Part shown: positions 1-8,027 of the stretch, in pieces
Position numbering within the stretch: position 1 is the stretch's first letter
How the letters are laid out: every line of letters starts with the position of its first letter
Assembly (NCBI GenBank): GCA_018240565.1
Contig: JAFEFO010000033.1
Coordinates: 59,737 to 123,736 of the forward strand
Direction: 5' to 3'
DNA from: Pseudomonadota bacterium
GTDB taxonomy: Bacteria > Pseudomonadota > Gammaproteobacteria > Xanthomonadales > Rhodanobacteraceae
DNA: 64,000 bases
Made by a program: the position numbers and the translations under genes
The notes under the pieces: model-generated
Databases searched by the model: none
What the model was told of the DNA's origin: nothing
What the model saw: only the letters and a program-made list of their open reading frames with translations

Positions 1-1
1 C

Positions 2-373
2 AAGGCCGACACCGGCGCGCGCACCTCGTCATTGCATGTGATGGACATTGAAACGTTCGATCGCGATGGTTGTGCGTGGCTGCGTTTCGCGGTGGCGCCG
101 CGACGGCGCAGTACGCGCACGGTGGTGTGCGAAGCGCCGGCGCTGGAACGCCGCGCCGTCACCGATTCGGGGGGCGCCACGGCGCTGCGCTGGTTCATCC
201 GCAGCACGATCGTGCTCGGCGATGAGCGTTTCGACGCCGAGATCAACCTGAGCGATCGCGGCGGCATGCTGTTCCCGATGCTGATCGGCCGCACCGCGTT
301 GCGCGGGCGCTTCCGCGTCGATCCGGCGCTGTCGTGGGCGTGCGGGCGCCGCAAGCGGGGCATCGCCGCATGA
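2..373 (+). CDS. RimK-associated ATP-dependent zinc protease family protein, 3' part
   Basis: The reading frame is open from the window edge, so the true start lies upstream. The visible protein opens with [12 protein letters not shown], the conserved block of the retropepsin-like family usually annotated as ATP-dependent zinc protease (Pfam Zn_protease), which often sits next to rimK. The end of the gene carries a [13 protein letters not shown] segment, also typical of this family. The stop codon overlaps the ATG of rimK (ATGA), which indicates translational coupling. By family association it may act with RimK on glutamate-tailed proteins. That role is inferred. The proteolytic activity of the family is not well proven. 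Confidence 0.75.
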   Translation, partial: KADTGARTSSLHVMDIETFDRDGCAWLRFAVAPRRRSTRTVVCEAPALERRAVTDSGGATALRWFIRSTIVLGDERFDAEINLSDRGGMLFPMLIGRTALRGRFRVDPALSWACGRRKRGIAA

Positions 374-1266
374 AGATCGCCATCCTCTCGCGCAATGCCA
401 AACTGTATTCGACCGCACGCCTGGTCGAGGCGGCGCGCACGCGCGGGCATCGCGTGCGCGTGCTCGATCCGTTGCGCTGCTACATGCGCATCGCGCCGGG
501 CGATTTCGCCGTGCACTACAAGGGCCGCGCCCTTGCCGATTACGACGCGGTGATCCCGCGCGTCGGCGCCTCGATCACGTTTTACGGCACGGCGGTGCTG
601 CGCCAGTTCGAGATGATGGGCGTGTATACGCCCAATTCGTCCGATGCGATCCTGCGCGCGCGCGACAAACTGCGCTGCCTGCAGTTGCTCGCGCGCGAGA
701 ACATCGGCCTGCCGACCACGGTGTTCGGCGATTATCCGGACGACACCGCGGATCTGCTCGCCATGCTCGGCGAGCCGCCGCACGTGATCAAGCTCAACGA
801 GGGTGCACAAGGGCAGGGTGTGCTGCTGGCGGAAAAACACTCGGCCTCGCAGGGCGTGATCGAAGCGTTTCGCGGCCTGTATGCGAACTTCCTCGTGCAG
901 GAATTCATCCGCGAGGCACGCGGCGCGGACATCCGCTGCTTCGTCGTCGGCGGCAAGGTGATCGCCGCCATGCGCCGGCAGGCGCGCGCCGGCGAGTTCC
1001 GTTCCAATCTGCATCGTGGCGGTTCGGCAACATCGGTCAAGCTTGGCCAGGCCGAAATCGACACCGCCTTGCGCGCGGCGCGCACCATGGGCCTGAACGT
1101 CGCCGGCGTGGACCTGTTGCGTTCGCGGCGCGGGCCGCTGGTGCTCGAAGTCAATTCCTCGCCGGGCCTGGAAGGCATCGAATCGGCGACCGGGGTGGAC
1201 GTGGCCGGCGCGGTGATCGACTACCTCGCGCACCGCGTGCGCAAGCGCCGGATCAAACACGACTGA
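370..1266 (+). CDS. rimK: RimK, ATP-grasp ligase (S6 glutamylation type)
   Basis: A 298-residue cytoplasmic protein of normal RimK length. The N-terminal pre-ATP-grasp domain runs to about residue 95. The ATP-grasp core contains [12 protein letters not shown] at 139-150 and the metal-binding [13 protein letters not shown] segment from about 258, which matches the RimK family closely. RimK adds glutamate residues to the C-terminus of ribosomal protein S6 in E. coli. Substrate identity here is inferred from the family. The gene starts inside the stop codon of the upstream zinc-protease-like gene, so the two form one transcriptional unit. The ATG at 370 gives the canonical MKIAILSRN start. Confidence 0.93.
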   Translation: MKIAILSRNAKLYSTARLVEAARTRGHRVRVLDPLRCYMRIAPGDFAVHYKGRALADYDAVIPRVGASITFYGTAVLRQFEMMGVYTPNSSDAILRARDKLRCLQLLARENIGLPTTVFGDYPDDTADLLAMLGEPPHVIKLNEGAQGQGVLLAEKHSASQGVIEAFRGLYANFLVQEFIREARGADIRCFVVGGKVIAAMRRQARAGEFRSNLHRGGSATSVKLGQAEIDTALRAARTMGLNVAGVDLLRSRRGPLVLEVNSSPGLEGIESATGVDVAGAVIDYLAHRVRKRRIKHD

Positions 1267-1308
1267 CCTGCCCGAATTGCATCGCGAGGCATTCTACGAA
1301 GGCCATCG

Positions 1309-1349
1309 TTGACAGCGTCGCAGCCGCTATGTACGATGAGTGCCGTACA
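1309..1349 (+). promoter_or_regulatory. Promoter with palindromic operator ahead of the blaI-type locus
   Basis: TTGACA at 1309-1314 and TACGAT at 1332-1337 are separated by 17 bases, a good sigma-70 arrangement. A palindrome with arms TGTACG (1330-1335) and CGTACA (1344-1349) covers the -10 box and the expected start site, as a repressor operator would. The natural candidate repressor is the BlaI-family protein encoded 550 bases downstream. The arms are not the classic BlaI TACA-N2-TGTA box, so the link is inference. Confidence 0.5.
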
Positions 1350-1371
1350 TTCATTCACACCGGAGTTCGCC

Positions 1372-1863
1372 ATGAATCGCTTCGCCACGCTTGTCGCCGC
1401 ATTGGCCCTGTCGCCGTGCATCCTGCCCACGTCCGATGCCCATGCCGCGCCGCCGGTCGCCAAGCCGCTGGTGGCGCAATCGCTGGATTCGTTCATGCAG
1501 GATCAGGCGCGCATTCGCAAGGACATGCAGCCGGGCGGCCAGTACGGATACATTTCGAACCTGGAAAAAAATCGCGTGGAAGCGAGCTTGGCGCAGATGC
1601 AAAACCTGCTGACCGCGAACAAGTCCAAGGCGGACATGCCCGAGTCCGACAAGGTTGCGCTGGTCAATGCACAGGAAGAGATCAACGGCATTCTCGAACA
1701 CAACGACAACAACCGCCTGGTTTGCGAGCATGTGGCGCCGGTCGGCTCGCATCGTCCGGTCACCACTTGCCATACCTACGCCGAGATCATGGCGCAGCGC
1801 GAACGTCAGGTAAACGACATGCGCCGCATGCAAGCCACGCCGCAGCACAAGGCCGGTGGTTGA
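1372..1863 (+). CDS. Small secreted protein of unknown function
   Basis: A 163-residue protein starting MNRFATLVAALALSPC, with a signal peptide that probably ends near the AHA-A site around residue 24. The mature part is polar and mostly helical, with a possible coiled region around KNRVEASLAQMQNLL and two cysteines in the C-terminal half (VCEHVAP and TTCHTY) that could form a disulfide. The ATG at 1372 follows a GGAG ribosome site. Upstream in-frame starts were rejected because they overlap the promoter and lack a signal peptide. It lies 31 bases before the blaI-type gene and probably shares its transcript. I do not recognise the family. An envelope role is suggested only by the signal peptide and the M56 neighbour. 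Confidence 0.75.
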   Translation: MNRFATLVAALALSPCILPTSDAHAAPPVAKPLVAQSLDSFMQDQARIRKDMQPGGQYGYISNLEKNRVEASLAQMQNLLTANKSKADMPESDKVALVNAQEEINGILEHNDNNRLVCEHVAPVGSHRPVTTCHTYAEIMAQRERQVNDMRRMQATPQHKAGG

Positions 1864-1894
1864 CGGACGACACGTTGCGCGCGGAAGAGATGGC

Positions 1895-2302
1895 ATGACG
1901 CCCCGGCGCAGCCACGAAACGCACTGGCCCACCGAAGCCGAGCTGGGCATCCTGCGTGTGTTGTGGGAACGCGGACCCAGCACCGTGCGCGAGGTGCATG
2001 AAACCCTGTATGGCGATGACGGCGCCGGCTACACCACGGCGCTCAAGCTGATGCAGATCATGCACGCCAAGGGCCTGGTCGAACGCGACGACTCGCAACG
2101 CGCGCATGTGTACCGCGCCGGGATCAACAAGCAGCGTACGCAGAAGCGCTACCTCGTCGACATGGCGCGACGCCTGTTCGACGGTTCGACGCCGCAGATG
2201 GTGCTGCATGCGCTCGGCAGCCAGCCCGGCGCTTCGCGTGCCGAGCTGGCGCAGATCCGCGCCCTGCTCAACAAGATCGAGGCCGAAGGGGGCAAGTCAT
2301 GA
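1895..2302 (+). CDS. BlaI/MecI/CopY family transcriptional repressor
   Basis: A 135-residue protein with the winged-helix BlaI pattern: WPTEAELGILRVLWERGPSTVREVHETL, then YTTALKLMQIMHAKGLVERD. The C-terminal part is the dimerisation region. In this family the repressor is cleaved after a partner M56 (BlaR1-like) membrane protease senses a signal. Here the partner gene begins inside this stop codon (ATGA overlap at 2299), so the pair is translationally coupled. The likely targets are its own operon and the secreted-protein gene upstream, whose promoter carries a palindrome. No beta-lactamase is encoded nearby, so the signal is unknown. Confidence 0.88.
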   Translation: MTPRRSHETHWPTEAELGILRVLWERGPSTVREVHETLYGDDGAGYTTALKLMQIMHAKGLVERDDSQRAHVYRAGINKQRTQKRYLVDMARRLFDGSTPQMVLHALGSQPGASRAELAQIRALLNKIEAEGGKS

Positions 2303-3873
2303 CGGCGGTGATCGACGCACTCGGCTGTGCCTTGTTGCATTTCCTGTGGCAGGGCGCTGCCGTCGGCTTGCTGTATTGGCTGTTGCGCCCGTCGTGCACG
2401 AGCGCGGCCGCGCGCTATCGCCTGGGGCTATCCACGCTCGGCGTGCTCGTGTTCTGTCCGTTGCTTACCTTGGTCTGGCTGTGGCCCGGCGCGAGCGTGC
2501 CTGCCTCGACCACGGCCCTGGACAGCGTTGCTGCGGTCGCCGCGCGGCAATTAACGCCATGGCCAGCGCGTGCCGCGTTGCCGTGGCTGGTTGCACTGTG
2601 GTTGTGCGGGGTGTTCGCCATCGCCGCGCGTTCGTTCTGGCAATGGCGCAACCTGCAGGCGGTGGTGCGCGGCGCCAGCCGTCCCGGCGCGAGCTGGGAA
2701 TTGCGGCTGGCCTTTTTGCGCGCGCGCTTTGGCATCGATCGGCCGGTGCGCCTGCTGGTATCCGCGCGCGTGCTCACGCCGATGCTGGTTGGCTGGATCA
2801 AGCCCGCGATCGTGGTGCCGCTGAGCCTGCTCAGCGGGTTTCCACCGCCGCAGGTGGAGCTGATCATCGCCCACGAACTCGGGCATATCCGGCGCTGGGA
2901 TTACCTGGCGAACGTGGTCCAGGTCGTGATTGAGACCTTGCTGTTCTACCACCCGGTGGTGCACGCGATCTCGCGCGATGTGCGCAATGCGCGCGAGGAA
3001 TGCTGCGACGACCTCGTCCTGCAAGTGGCCTCCGGCAATGCGCTCGCGTATGCGCGCGCGCTGGCCGGGTTGGAAGAACTGCGCCACGATTCCGGCTTCG
3101 CCGCACCCGCGCTGGCCGCCGGCGGCGGCGAGTTGCTCACGCGCATCCGCCGCATCGTCGGCGTCGCGGCGACCGCGCAGCCGGCGCCGCGGCTGTCCGC
3201 GTTGCCGCTCGTATTGGCCGCCGCCGCGCTGGTGTTCGGCGCGTGGCGCATGCAGCAACGCCATGCTGATCTTTCGGATGTGCTCGATGCCCTGCCGGCG
3301 CAGGCACTTGCCCTGGTCAGCGGCAATCCGCAATTCGTCGCCGCGCCGCGCTTGTCCGTGGCGCTGCCGGCGCCGGAACTGGCGCCGCTGGCGCGCCTGG
3401 TCATCGAGGCGCCGGATGCTGGCGTGCGCATCGTGCCGGCGCCTGCGAGCTTCACGGCAACGCAACGGCCACGCGTGAGCGACCTCGTTCCCGAACGCGT
3501 GCGCCTGTCCGATGTCGTGCCGGAAATCTCCGCAGCAGGATTGGTGGCGGATGCGCAAGCCGCGCCGCTACAGGTCGTGGCGCCGGTGTATCCGCCGCGC
3601 GCGATGGCCGCCAGCGTCGAGGGCAGGGTGGAACTGTCCTATCGGATCGGTGCCGACGGCAGCGTGAGCCAGGTGCGCGTGCTGCATGCACAGCCTGCCG
3701 GCGTGTTCGAGGACGCCGCCCGTACCGCACTCGGTGCATGGCGCTTCCCGGCATCGGCGGCGGGCCAGGTGCGCACGCAGAACTTCGCTTTCAGTTTGCG
3801 CGGCAGGGCGACCGCAGACGACAAATGCCAGTCGCCGACGGGGACGCTGATCTGCCGGCATCCGGGTGATTAA
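2299..3873 (+). CDS. M56 family (BlaR1-like) membrane metallopeptidase with C-terminal TonB-type domain
   Basis: A 524-residue inner-membrane protein. Four hydrophobic segments lie in the first 115 residues and near 220. The zinc motif HELGH is at 192-196, followed by the family EECCDDL block near 235. A further membrane segment near 305 precedes a periplasmic stretch. The C-terminus (about 415-510) reads QVVAPVYPPRAMAASVEG and GRVELSYRIGADGSV, the TonB C-terminal fold. BlaR1 carries a penicillin-binding sensor domain in that position. Here a TonB-like domain replaces it, so beta-lactam sensing is not supported. It probably cleaves the BlaI-type repressor encoded just upstream in response to an envelope signal. 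That role is inferred from the pairing. Confidence 0.87.
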   Translation: MTAVIDALGCALLHFLWQGAAVGLLYWLLRPSCTSAAARYRLGLSTLGVLVFCPLLTLVWLWPGASVPASTTALDSVAAVAARQLTPWPARAALPWLVALWLCGVFAIAARSFWQWRNLQAVVRGASRPGASWELRLAFLRARFGIDRPVRLLVSARVLTPMLVGWIKPAIVVPLSLLSGFPPPQVELIIAHELGHIRRWDYLANVVQVVIETLLFYHPVVHAISRDVRNAREECCDDLVLQVASGNALAYARALAGLEELRHDSGFAAPALAAGGGELLTRIRRIVGVAATAQPAPRLSALPLVLAAAALVFGAWRMQQRHADLSDVLDALPAQALALVSGNPQFVAAPRLSVALPAPELAPLARLVIEAPDAGVRIVPAPASFTATQRPRVSDLVPERVRLSDVVPEISAAGLVADAQAAPLQVVAPVYPPRAMAASVEGRVELSYRIGADGSVSQVRVLHAQPAGVFEDAARTALGAWRFPASAAGQVRTQNFAFSLRGRATADDKCQSPTGTLICRHPGD

Positions 3874-3888
3874 CGAAAGCTCGCGTCG

Positions 3889-3924
3889 GATTTAACGCCG
3901 ATTTAATCGCGGCGCGCCTAGTAT
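3889..3924 (+). promoter_or_regulatory. PhoP/OmpR-type direct-repeat box with -10 element
   Basis: GATTTA (3889-3894), five bases, GATTTA (3900-3905) is a direct repeat with an 11 bp period, the layout bound by PhoP and other OmpR-family regulators. A -10-like TAGTAT follows at 3919-3924, 13 bases after the second repeat. There is no recognisable -35, which suits an activator-dependent promoter. The OmpR-type regulator encoded at 4096 is the obvious candidate, which would make this autoregulation. Confidence 0.45.
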
Positions 3925-3930
3925 CGGCCC

Positions 3931-4055
3931 CACTGTAGGCTGCTCGACACTCCTAAGGTCAGGTCAGGTGACAGGCAGATTACGGTAATCGGGGCAGTAG
4001 CTTTAGGCCCAAGGCAGGTGTGTTCCCCCAATGACACCTCCTTGGGCCTTTTTAT
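3931..4055 (+). ncRNA. Candidate small RNA or attenuated leader upstream of the response regulator
   Basis: No open frame of interest is present, yet the stretch has a promoter-like box before it and a strong intrinsic terminator at its end (4005-4055). A short stem (GATTA/TAATC) precedes the terminator. The terminator loop contains a run of five C residues, as in C-rich-loop regulatory RNAs such as sX13 of Xanthomonas. That is a similarity of feature, not a claimed homology. It could be a free RNA of about 125 nt, or a leader whose readthrough controls the two-component genes 41 bases downstream. Confidence 0.4.
4005..4055 (+). terminator. Intrinsic terminator ahead of the two-component genes
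   Basis: AGGCCCAAGGCAGGTG at 4005-4020 pairs with CACCTCCTTGGGCCT at 4035-4049 with one bulged base, and is followed by TTTTTATT. It lies before, not after, the response regulator gene. It therefore ends either a short RNA or a regulated leader. Confidence 0.75.
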
Positions 4056-4095
4056 TGCCTGCGATTTCCCGACGTTCAAGAGTATGCTTGCGCCC

Positions 4096-4782
4096 ATGCG
4101 AATCCTTGTCATTGAAGACAACTCCGACATCGCCGCGAACATTGGCGATTACCTCGAAGAAAAAGGCCATGTGGTGGATTTCGCCGGCGACGGCGTGACC
4201 GGCCTGCATTTGGCCGTGGTCCACGAATTCGACGCGATCGTGCTCGACCTCACCCTGCCCGGCATGGATGGCCTGGAGCTGTGCCGCAAGCTGCGCCAGG
4301 AAGCGCGCCGGCAGACGCCGGTGCTGATGCTCACGGCGCGCGATGCGCTCGAACAAAAGCTCACCGGTTTCGATTCCGGCGCCGACGACTATATGGTCAA
4401 GCCCTTTGCGCTGCAGGAACTCGAAGCGCGCCTGGCCGTGCTCGGCCGCCGCGGCAAGGGCGTGCAAAGCCGCGTGCTGCAACTGGCGGATCTGACCTAC
4501 AACCTCGACACGCTCGTGGTCACGCGCGGCGGCAAGTCGATCCAGCTCAATCCGATCGGACTGAAGCTGCTGCAGCACCTGATGGAATCCAGCCCTTCGG
4601 TGGTGACGCGCCAGGATCTGGAAACGCGCGTGTGGGGCGAGGAATTGCCGGATTCGGATTCATTGCGGGTGCACATCCACGGTCTGCGCGCGGCGCTGGA
4701 CAAGCCGTTCGACAAGCCGCTGATCCAGACGCGCCACGGCATTGGCTATCGCATGGTCGATCCCGATGCCGCAGTAACGTAA
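4096..4782 (+). CDS. OmpR/PhoP-type response regulator
   Basis: A 228-residue protein. The receiver domain (1-120) starts MRILVIEDN, with acidic residues at 8-9, the phospho-acceptor D51 in VLDLTLPGMDG, and K near 100 in DDYMVKPFA. The winged-helix effector domain (about 130-222) ends RTRHGIGYRM-like (QTRHGIGYRMV). An alternative ATG at 4084 exists, but the family start is MRILVIED. The kinase gene follows 12 bases after the stop. A direct-repeat box typical of this regulator class sits 190 bases upstream. The pair resembles the PhoP/PhoQ-like systems of xanthomonads, which sense envelope or cation conditions. The exact orthology is not proven here. Confidence 0.9.
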   Translation: MRILVIEDNSDIAANIGDYLEEKGHVVDFAGDGVTGLHLAVVHEFDAIVLDLTLPGMDGLELCRKLRQEARRQTPVLMLTARDALEQKLTGFDSGADDYMVKPFALQELEARLAVLGRRGKGVQSRVLQLADLTYNLDTLVVTRGGKSIQLNPIGLKLLQHLMESSPSVVTRQDLETRVWGEELPDSDSLRVHIHGLRAALDKPFDKPLIQTRHGIGYRMVDPDAAVT

Positions 4783-4794
4783 CCGCAAGCGCCG

Positions 4795-6105
4795 ATGGCT
4801 CGCATCCAATACCGACGGCGTCTGCGTAGCCGCATCATCATTTCTTTCGTGTTGTTCGGTTTCGCGCTGACGGCGCTGTTTGCCCTGTCCGCGATCTATC
4901 TGCGCGGCTACCTCGAAGACAAGCTCATCGGCGAGGCGCTGATCAAGAACGTCGACGACTACGCGACGAAGTTCCACGAGGATCCCAGCAACGAGTTCCT
5001 GCCGTTCCAGAAAATCGTCGGCTGGGTGTATTCCGAACGCAAGTTCGCCAACGTGCCGCTGGCGTGGCGCGACCTGGACGATGGCGTGCACGACCTGACC
5101 GAACCCGATGGCCGCGGCGGGCGGCTGGTCTACAAGCTGGCCGTGCGCAAGGAGCCGGGTTACTGGTTTTTCCTCAAATACGACACCACGCAGGAGCGGC
5201 ACAGCCAGCGCCTGCTCGAGGGCGCGTTGTTCCTTTCCGTGCTCGGGTTCCTGGCCGTGTCGCTCGTGCTCGGCTACTGGCTGTCGCGGCGCGTGATGAG
5301 CCCGGTGACCGATCTGGCGCGGCGCGTGCAGGCGATGGGCCGCAGCGGCAAGGCCGAAGCGCTGGCACCGCATTTTGCCAACGACGAAGTCGGCCAATTG
5401 GCCGCCGCGCTGGACGATTACTCGGGAAAACTCACGGCGCTGGTCGAACGCGACCGCGAGTTCAACGCCGACGTCAGCCACGAATTGCGCACGCCACTGG
5501 CGGTGATCGCCACCACCACCGAACTGCTGCTCAACGCCGAGCACCTTACCGACAAGGTGCGCGAACGCTTGAAGCGCATCGAGCGCGCCTCGCGGCAATC
5601 CACGGAATTGACCAATGCGCTGCTGCTGCTCTCGCGCAGCGAACGCTCCGCGCCGACGGATGGCGAAACCACCGACGTCGCGCAGGTGGTCGAGCAGGTC
5701 ATCGACGTGTATCGCTCGCAGATCGGCCGCAAGCCGATCGAGGTCAAGCTCGTTGTCGAGCAGCCGGTCGAAGTCGTGGCACCGTCGTCGGTGGTGGCGG
5801 TCGCGCTCGGCAATCTCGTTGGCAATGCGTTCAAGTACACGCCCAAGGGCGATGTCGTCATCACCGTCGGCGCGGCGCGCGGCGTGGTGACGATCGAGGA
5901 TTCCGGCCCCGGCATCAAACCCGAGGATGCCGAGAAATTGTTCGAGCGCGGCGTGCGCGGCGAATCGGCGACCGGCACGTCCGGCGCGGGACTGGGCCTG
6001 GCCATCGTGATCCGCCTGTGCCAGCTCTACGACTGGCGCGTGTCGCTCGCGCCGCGACCGCAGGGTGGGGCGGTGGCGACGCTGGATTTCAGGCTGCGTG
6101 GTTGA
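4795..6105 (+). CDS. Sensor histidine kinase, partner of the OmpR-type regulator
   Basis: A 436-residue membrane kinase. TM1 is at about 14-35, a periplasmic sensor of about 105 residues follows, and TM2 is at about 141-163. A HAMP segment then leads to the HisKA box FNADVSHELRTPLAVI with H229. The HATPase region has N-box LGNLVGNAFKYTP, IEDSGPGIK and the G2 motif GAGLGLAIV. It autophosphorylates and passes phosphate to the regulator encoded 12 bases upstream. The sensor domain is short and contains acidic patches (FHEDPSNEF and RDLDDGVHDLTEPDG). Acidic patches are a hallmark of cation or antimicrobial-peptide sensing in PhoQ-like kinases, but the ligand here is only inference. Confidence 0.9.
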   Translation: MARIQYRRRLRSRIIISFVLFGFALTALFALSAIYLRGYLEDKLIGEALIKNVDDYATKFHEDPSNEFLPFQKIVGWVYSERKFANVPLAWRDLDDGVHDLTEPDGRGGRLVYKLAVRKEPGYWFFLKYDTTQERHSQRLLEGALFLSVLGFLAVSLVLGYWLSRRVMSPVTDLARRVQAMGRSGKAEALAPHFANDEVGQLAAALDDYSGKLTALVERDREFNADVSHELRTPLAVIATTTELLLNAEHLTDKVRERLKRIERASRQSTELTNALLLLSRSERSAPTDGETTDVAQVVEQVIDVYRSQIGRKPIEVKLVVEQPVEVVAPSSVVAVALGNLVGNAFKYTPKGDVVITVGAARGVVTIEDSGPGIKPEDAEKLFERGVRGESATGTSGAGLGLAIVIRLCQLYDWRVSLAPRPQGGAVATLDFRLRG

Positions 6106-6146
6106 TTCGTCATTCCGGCGCAAGCCGGTTTTTCACCTCTCCCCAA

Positions 6147-6171
6147 CCCCTCCCCCATCAAGGGGGAGGGG
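6147..6171. terminator. Bidirectional terminator between the kinase gene and ilvE
   Basis: CCCCTCCCCC (6147-6156) and GGGGGAGGGG (6162-6171) form a perfect 10 bp stem with a 5-base loop between two convergent genes. A REP-like half element (GTCATTCCGGC, then GCCGG, at about 6109-6127) precedes it. Confidence 0.7.
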
Positions 6172-6180
6172 CTTGAAGCA

Positions 6181-7098
6181 TCAGACGTATTCCAGCCAGC
6201 CGTGTTTGTCCGGCGTCGAGCCGTCGAACAATCCGAAAAACAGCTTCTGTATTTTCGCGGTGACCGGCCCGGGTTTGCCGGCGCCGACCGGTTTGCCGTC
6301 GACTGAGCGGATCGGCGTGATCTCGGCGGCCGTGCCGCACATGAACAACTCGTCGCACAGGTACAGGTATTCGCGCGGAATGTCGCGCTCGACCACCGCG
6401 ATGCCGGCTTCGCGCGCCAGCGTCATGATCGCGTTGCGCGTGATGCCGTTGAGCAATGCCGCGCTCACCGGCGTGGTGTGCAACTCGCCGTCGAAGACCA
6501 TGAACAGATTCTCGCCGGCGCCCTCGCTGAGCAATCCGGTCGAAGCCAGCGCGATGCCTTCGCCGAACCCAAGTCGCCGCGCTTCGCGTGCGATGAGCTG
6601 GCCCGACAGATAGTTTCCGCCGGCTTTTGCACCGGACGGAATCGTGTTCGGCGCGAAACGCTGCCAGCTCGACACGCAGGCATCGATGCCGGCCTCGAGC
6701 ACGCCGGGACCCAGGTACGGACCCATGTCCCACGCGGCGACAGCAACGTCGGTCGGGCATTCGGCGGAAAGGCCAAATCCGCCGAGTCCGCGAAAGGCGA
6801 CCGGACGCAGGTAGGCCTTGGCGAGCTGGTTGGCGGTGATCGCCTCGCGGCAGGCTTGCGCCAATTGCTCGAGCGAAAACGGTATCGGCAGGTCGTAGAT
6901 CTTCGCCGAGTGATACAGGCGCTTGAGGTGATCGGTGAGGCGGAAGATCGCCTGGCCCTTGGGCGTGGCGTAGCTGCGGATGCCCTCGAACACCGACGAG
7001 CCGTAATGCACCGCGTGCGCCATGACATGCGTCGTCGCTTCGGCCCAGGGTTTGATCTTGCCGTTGTGCCAGATGTACGGCGGGTATTCGCGGGCCAT
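6181..7098 (-). CDS. ilvE: Branched-chain-amino-acid aminotransferase IlvE
   Basis: A 305-residue fold-type IV PLP enzyme. It has WHNGKIKPW and HYGSSVFEGIRSY near the N-terminus, the PLP-lysine segment SGAKAGGNYLSG near 160, LLSEGAGENLFMV, and GTAAEITPI near the C-terminus. These match bacterial IlvE closely. It catalyses the last step of valine, leucine and isoleucine synthesis, or the first step of their breakdown, using 2-oxoglutarate and glutamate. The ATG at 7098 follows a GGAG-type site. The neighbours are unrelated, so it is probably a single-gene transcript ended by the hairpin at 6147-6171. Confidence 0.95.
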   Translation of the reverse strand: MAREYPPYIWHNGKIKPWAEATTHVMAHAVHYGSSVFEGIRSYATPKGQAIFRLTDHLKRLYHSAKIYDLPIPFSLEQLAQACREAITANQLAKAYLRPVAFRGLGGFGLSAECPTDVAVAAWDMGPYLGPGVLEAGIDACVSSWQRFAPNTIPSGAKAGGNYLSGQLIAREARRLGFGEGIALASTGLLSEGAGENLFMVFDGELHTTPVSAALLNGITRNAIMTLAREAGIAVVERDIPREYLYLCDELFMCGTAAEITPIRSVDGKPVGAGKPGPVTAKIQKLFFGLFDGSTPDKHGWLEYV

Positions 7099-7172
7099 GC
7101 GGGTTCTCCATGCGGTAAAACAGTTGCCAATTATGGCATGCTCGACAATCGCAGGATTCGAGGCAATTGCAG

Positions 7173-7913
7173 ATGAGCGAGCACGAGCTGCTTTTGACGT
7201 TGGCGTTTGCCCTCGTCGCGCTGCTGTATTCCAGTGTTGGCCATGCCGGCGCGTCCGGTTACATCGCAGTGATGGCGCTGGCCGAGATCGCGCCCGCGCA
7301 GATGAAACCGGTCGCGCTGGTGATGAACACGGTGGTCGCCGCGATTGGAACGTTCAATTTCTGGCGCGGCGGCTGGTTTCGCTGGCGCCTGTTCTGGCCG
7401 TTCGCGATTACCTCGATTCCGCTCGCGCTTGTCGGCGGTGCAATCACCTTGCCCGACATCTACTACAAGCCATTGGTCGGCGCGGTACTCGTCTACTCTG
7501 GCGCACGCCTGCTGTTTCCTCCGCGCGGTCGCGAAACCGATCTGCATCCGCCGGCGATTCCGGTTGCGGTCGGCGCGGGCGCAGGGCTTGGTTTTTTGTC
7601 GGGGCTCACTGGCGTCGGCGGCGGAATTTTCCTTAGCCCCGTGGTCGTGCTGGCCGGTTGGGGCAACGTGCGCGAGGCTTCCGGCGTCGCCGCACCGTTC
7701 ATTCTGGTCAACTCCATCGCCGGCCTGATCGGACGCGGACTCGTCAACACATCCATTCCCGGTCCGACCCTGCCGTGGCTGGTCGCCGTTTTGATCGGCG
7801 GAACCATTGGCTCGTGGCTGGGTAGCCGACGTCTGCCGATGCCTTCGATCCGGCGCCTGCTTGCGATCGTGCTTTTCCTGGCCGGCGCGAAGATGCTGTT
7901 TGGACTGGGTTGA
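7173..7913 (+). CDS. TauE/SafE-family membrane permease
   Basis: A 246-residue integral membrane protein with about eight hydrophobic helices. The two internally repeated halves each begin with a glycine-rich segment (YSSVGHAGASGY and SGLTGVGGGIF), the hallmark of the TauE/SafE sulfite or organosulfonate exporter family. The ATG at 7173 is preferred over an upstream TTG at 7167 because a GAGG site lies about ten bases before it. Substrate is unknown and family annotation often overstates sulfite specificity. It is divergent from ilvE, with 74 bases between the start codons, and a REP-like pair follows the stop. Confidence 0.85.
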   Translation: MSEHELLLTLAFALVALLYSSVGHAGASGYIAVMALAEIAPAQMKPVALVMNTVVAAIGTFNFWRGGWFRWRLFWPFAITSIPLALVGGAITLPDIYYKPLVGAVLVYSGARLLFPPRGRETDLHPPAIPVAVGAGAGLGFLSGLTGVGGGIFLSPVVVLAGWGNVREASGVAAPFILVNSIAGLIGRGLVNTSIPGPTLPWLVAVLIGGTIGSWLGSRRLPMPSIRRLLAIVLFLAGAKMLFGLG

Positions 7914-7919
7914 TGTTCT

Positions 7920-8025
7920 GTCATGCCGGCAGGGACTGCCGGCATCCAGACTGCATGGATGCCAAAGTGACTTGCGAGCTTGCCGTCCATGGCGCCTGGA
8001 TTCCGGCATTCCATGCCGGAATGAC
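7920..8025. repeat. Inverted pair of REP-like palindromes
   Basis: Unit 1 (7920-7949) has a 10 bp stem ATGCCGGCAG/CTGCCGGCAT between GTC and CCAG. Unit 2 (7996-8025) is the opposite orientation, with stem ATTCCGGCAT/ATGCCGGAAT between CTGG and GAC. The pair lies head to head, as in REPIN-type doublets, between two convergent genes. A near-identical unit occurs at 31021-31050. Confidence 0.75.
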
Positions 8026-8027
8026 GA

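Noticed and set aside
4660..6123. Minus-strand 487-codon frame opposite the histidine kinase gene
   Set aside because: Histidine- and arginine-rich shadow; the plus strand carries a full HAMP/HisKA/HATPase kinase.
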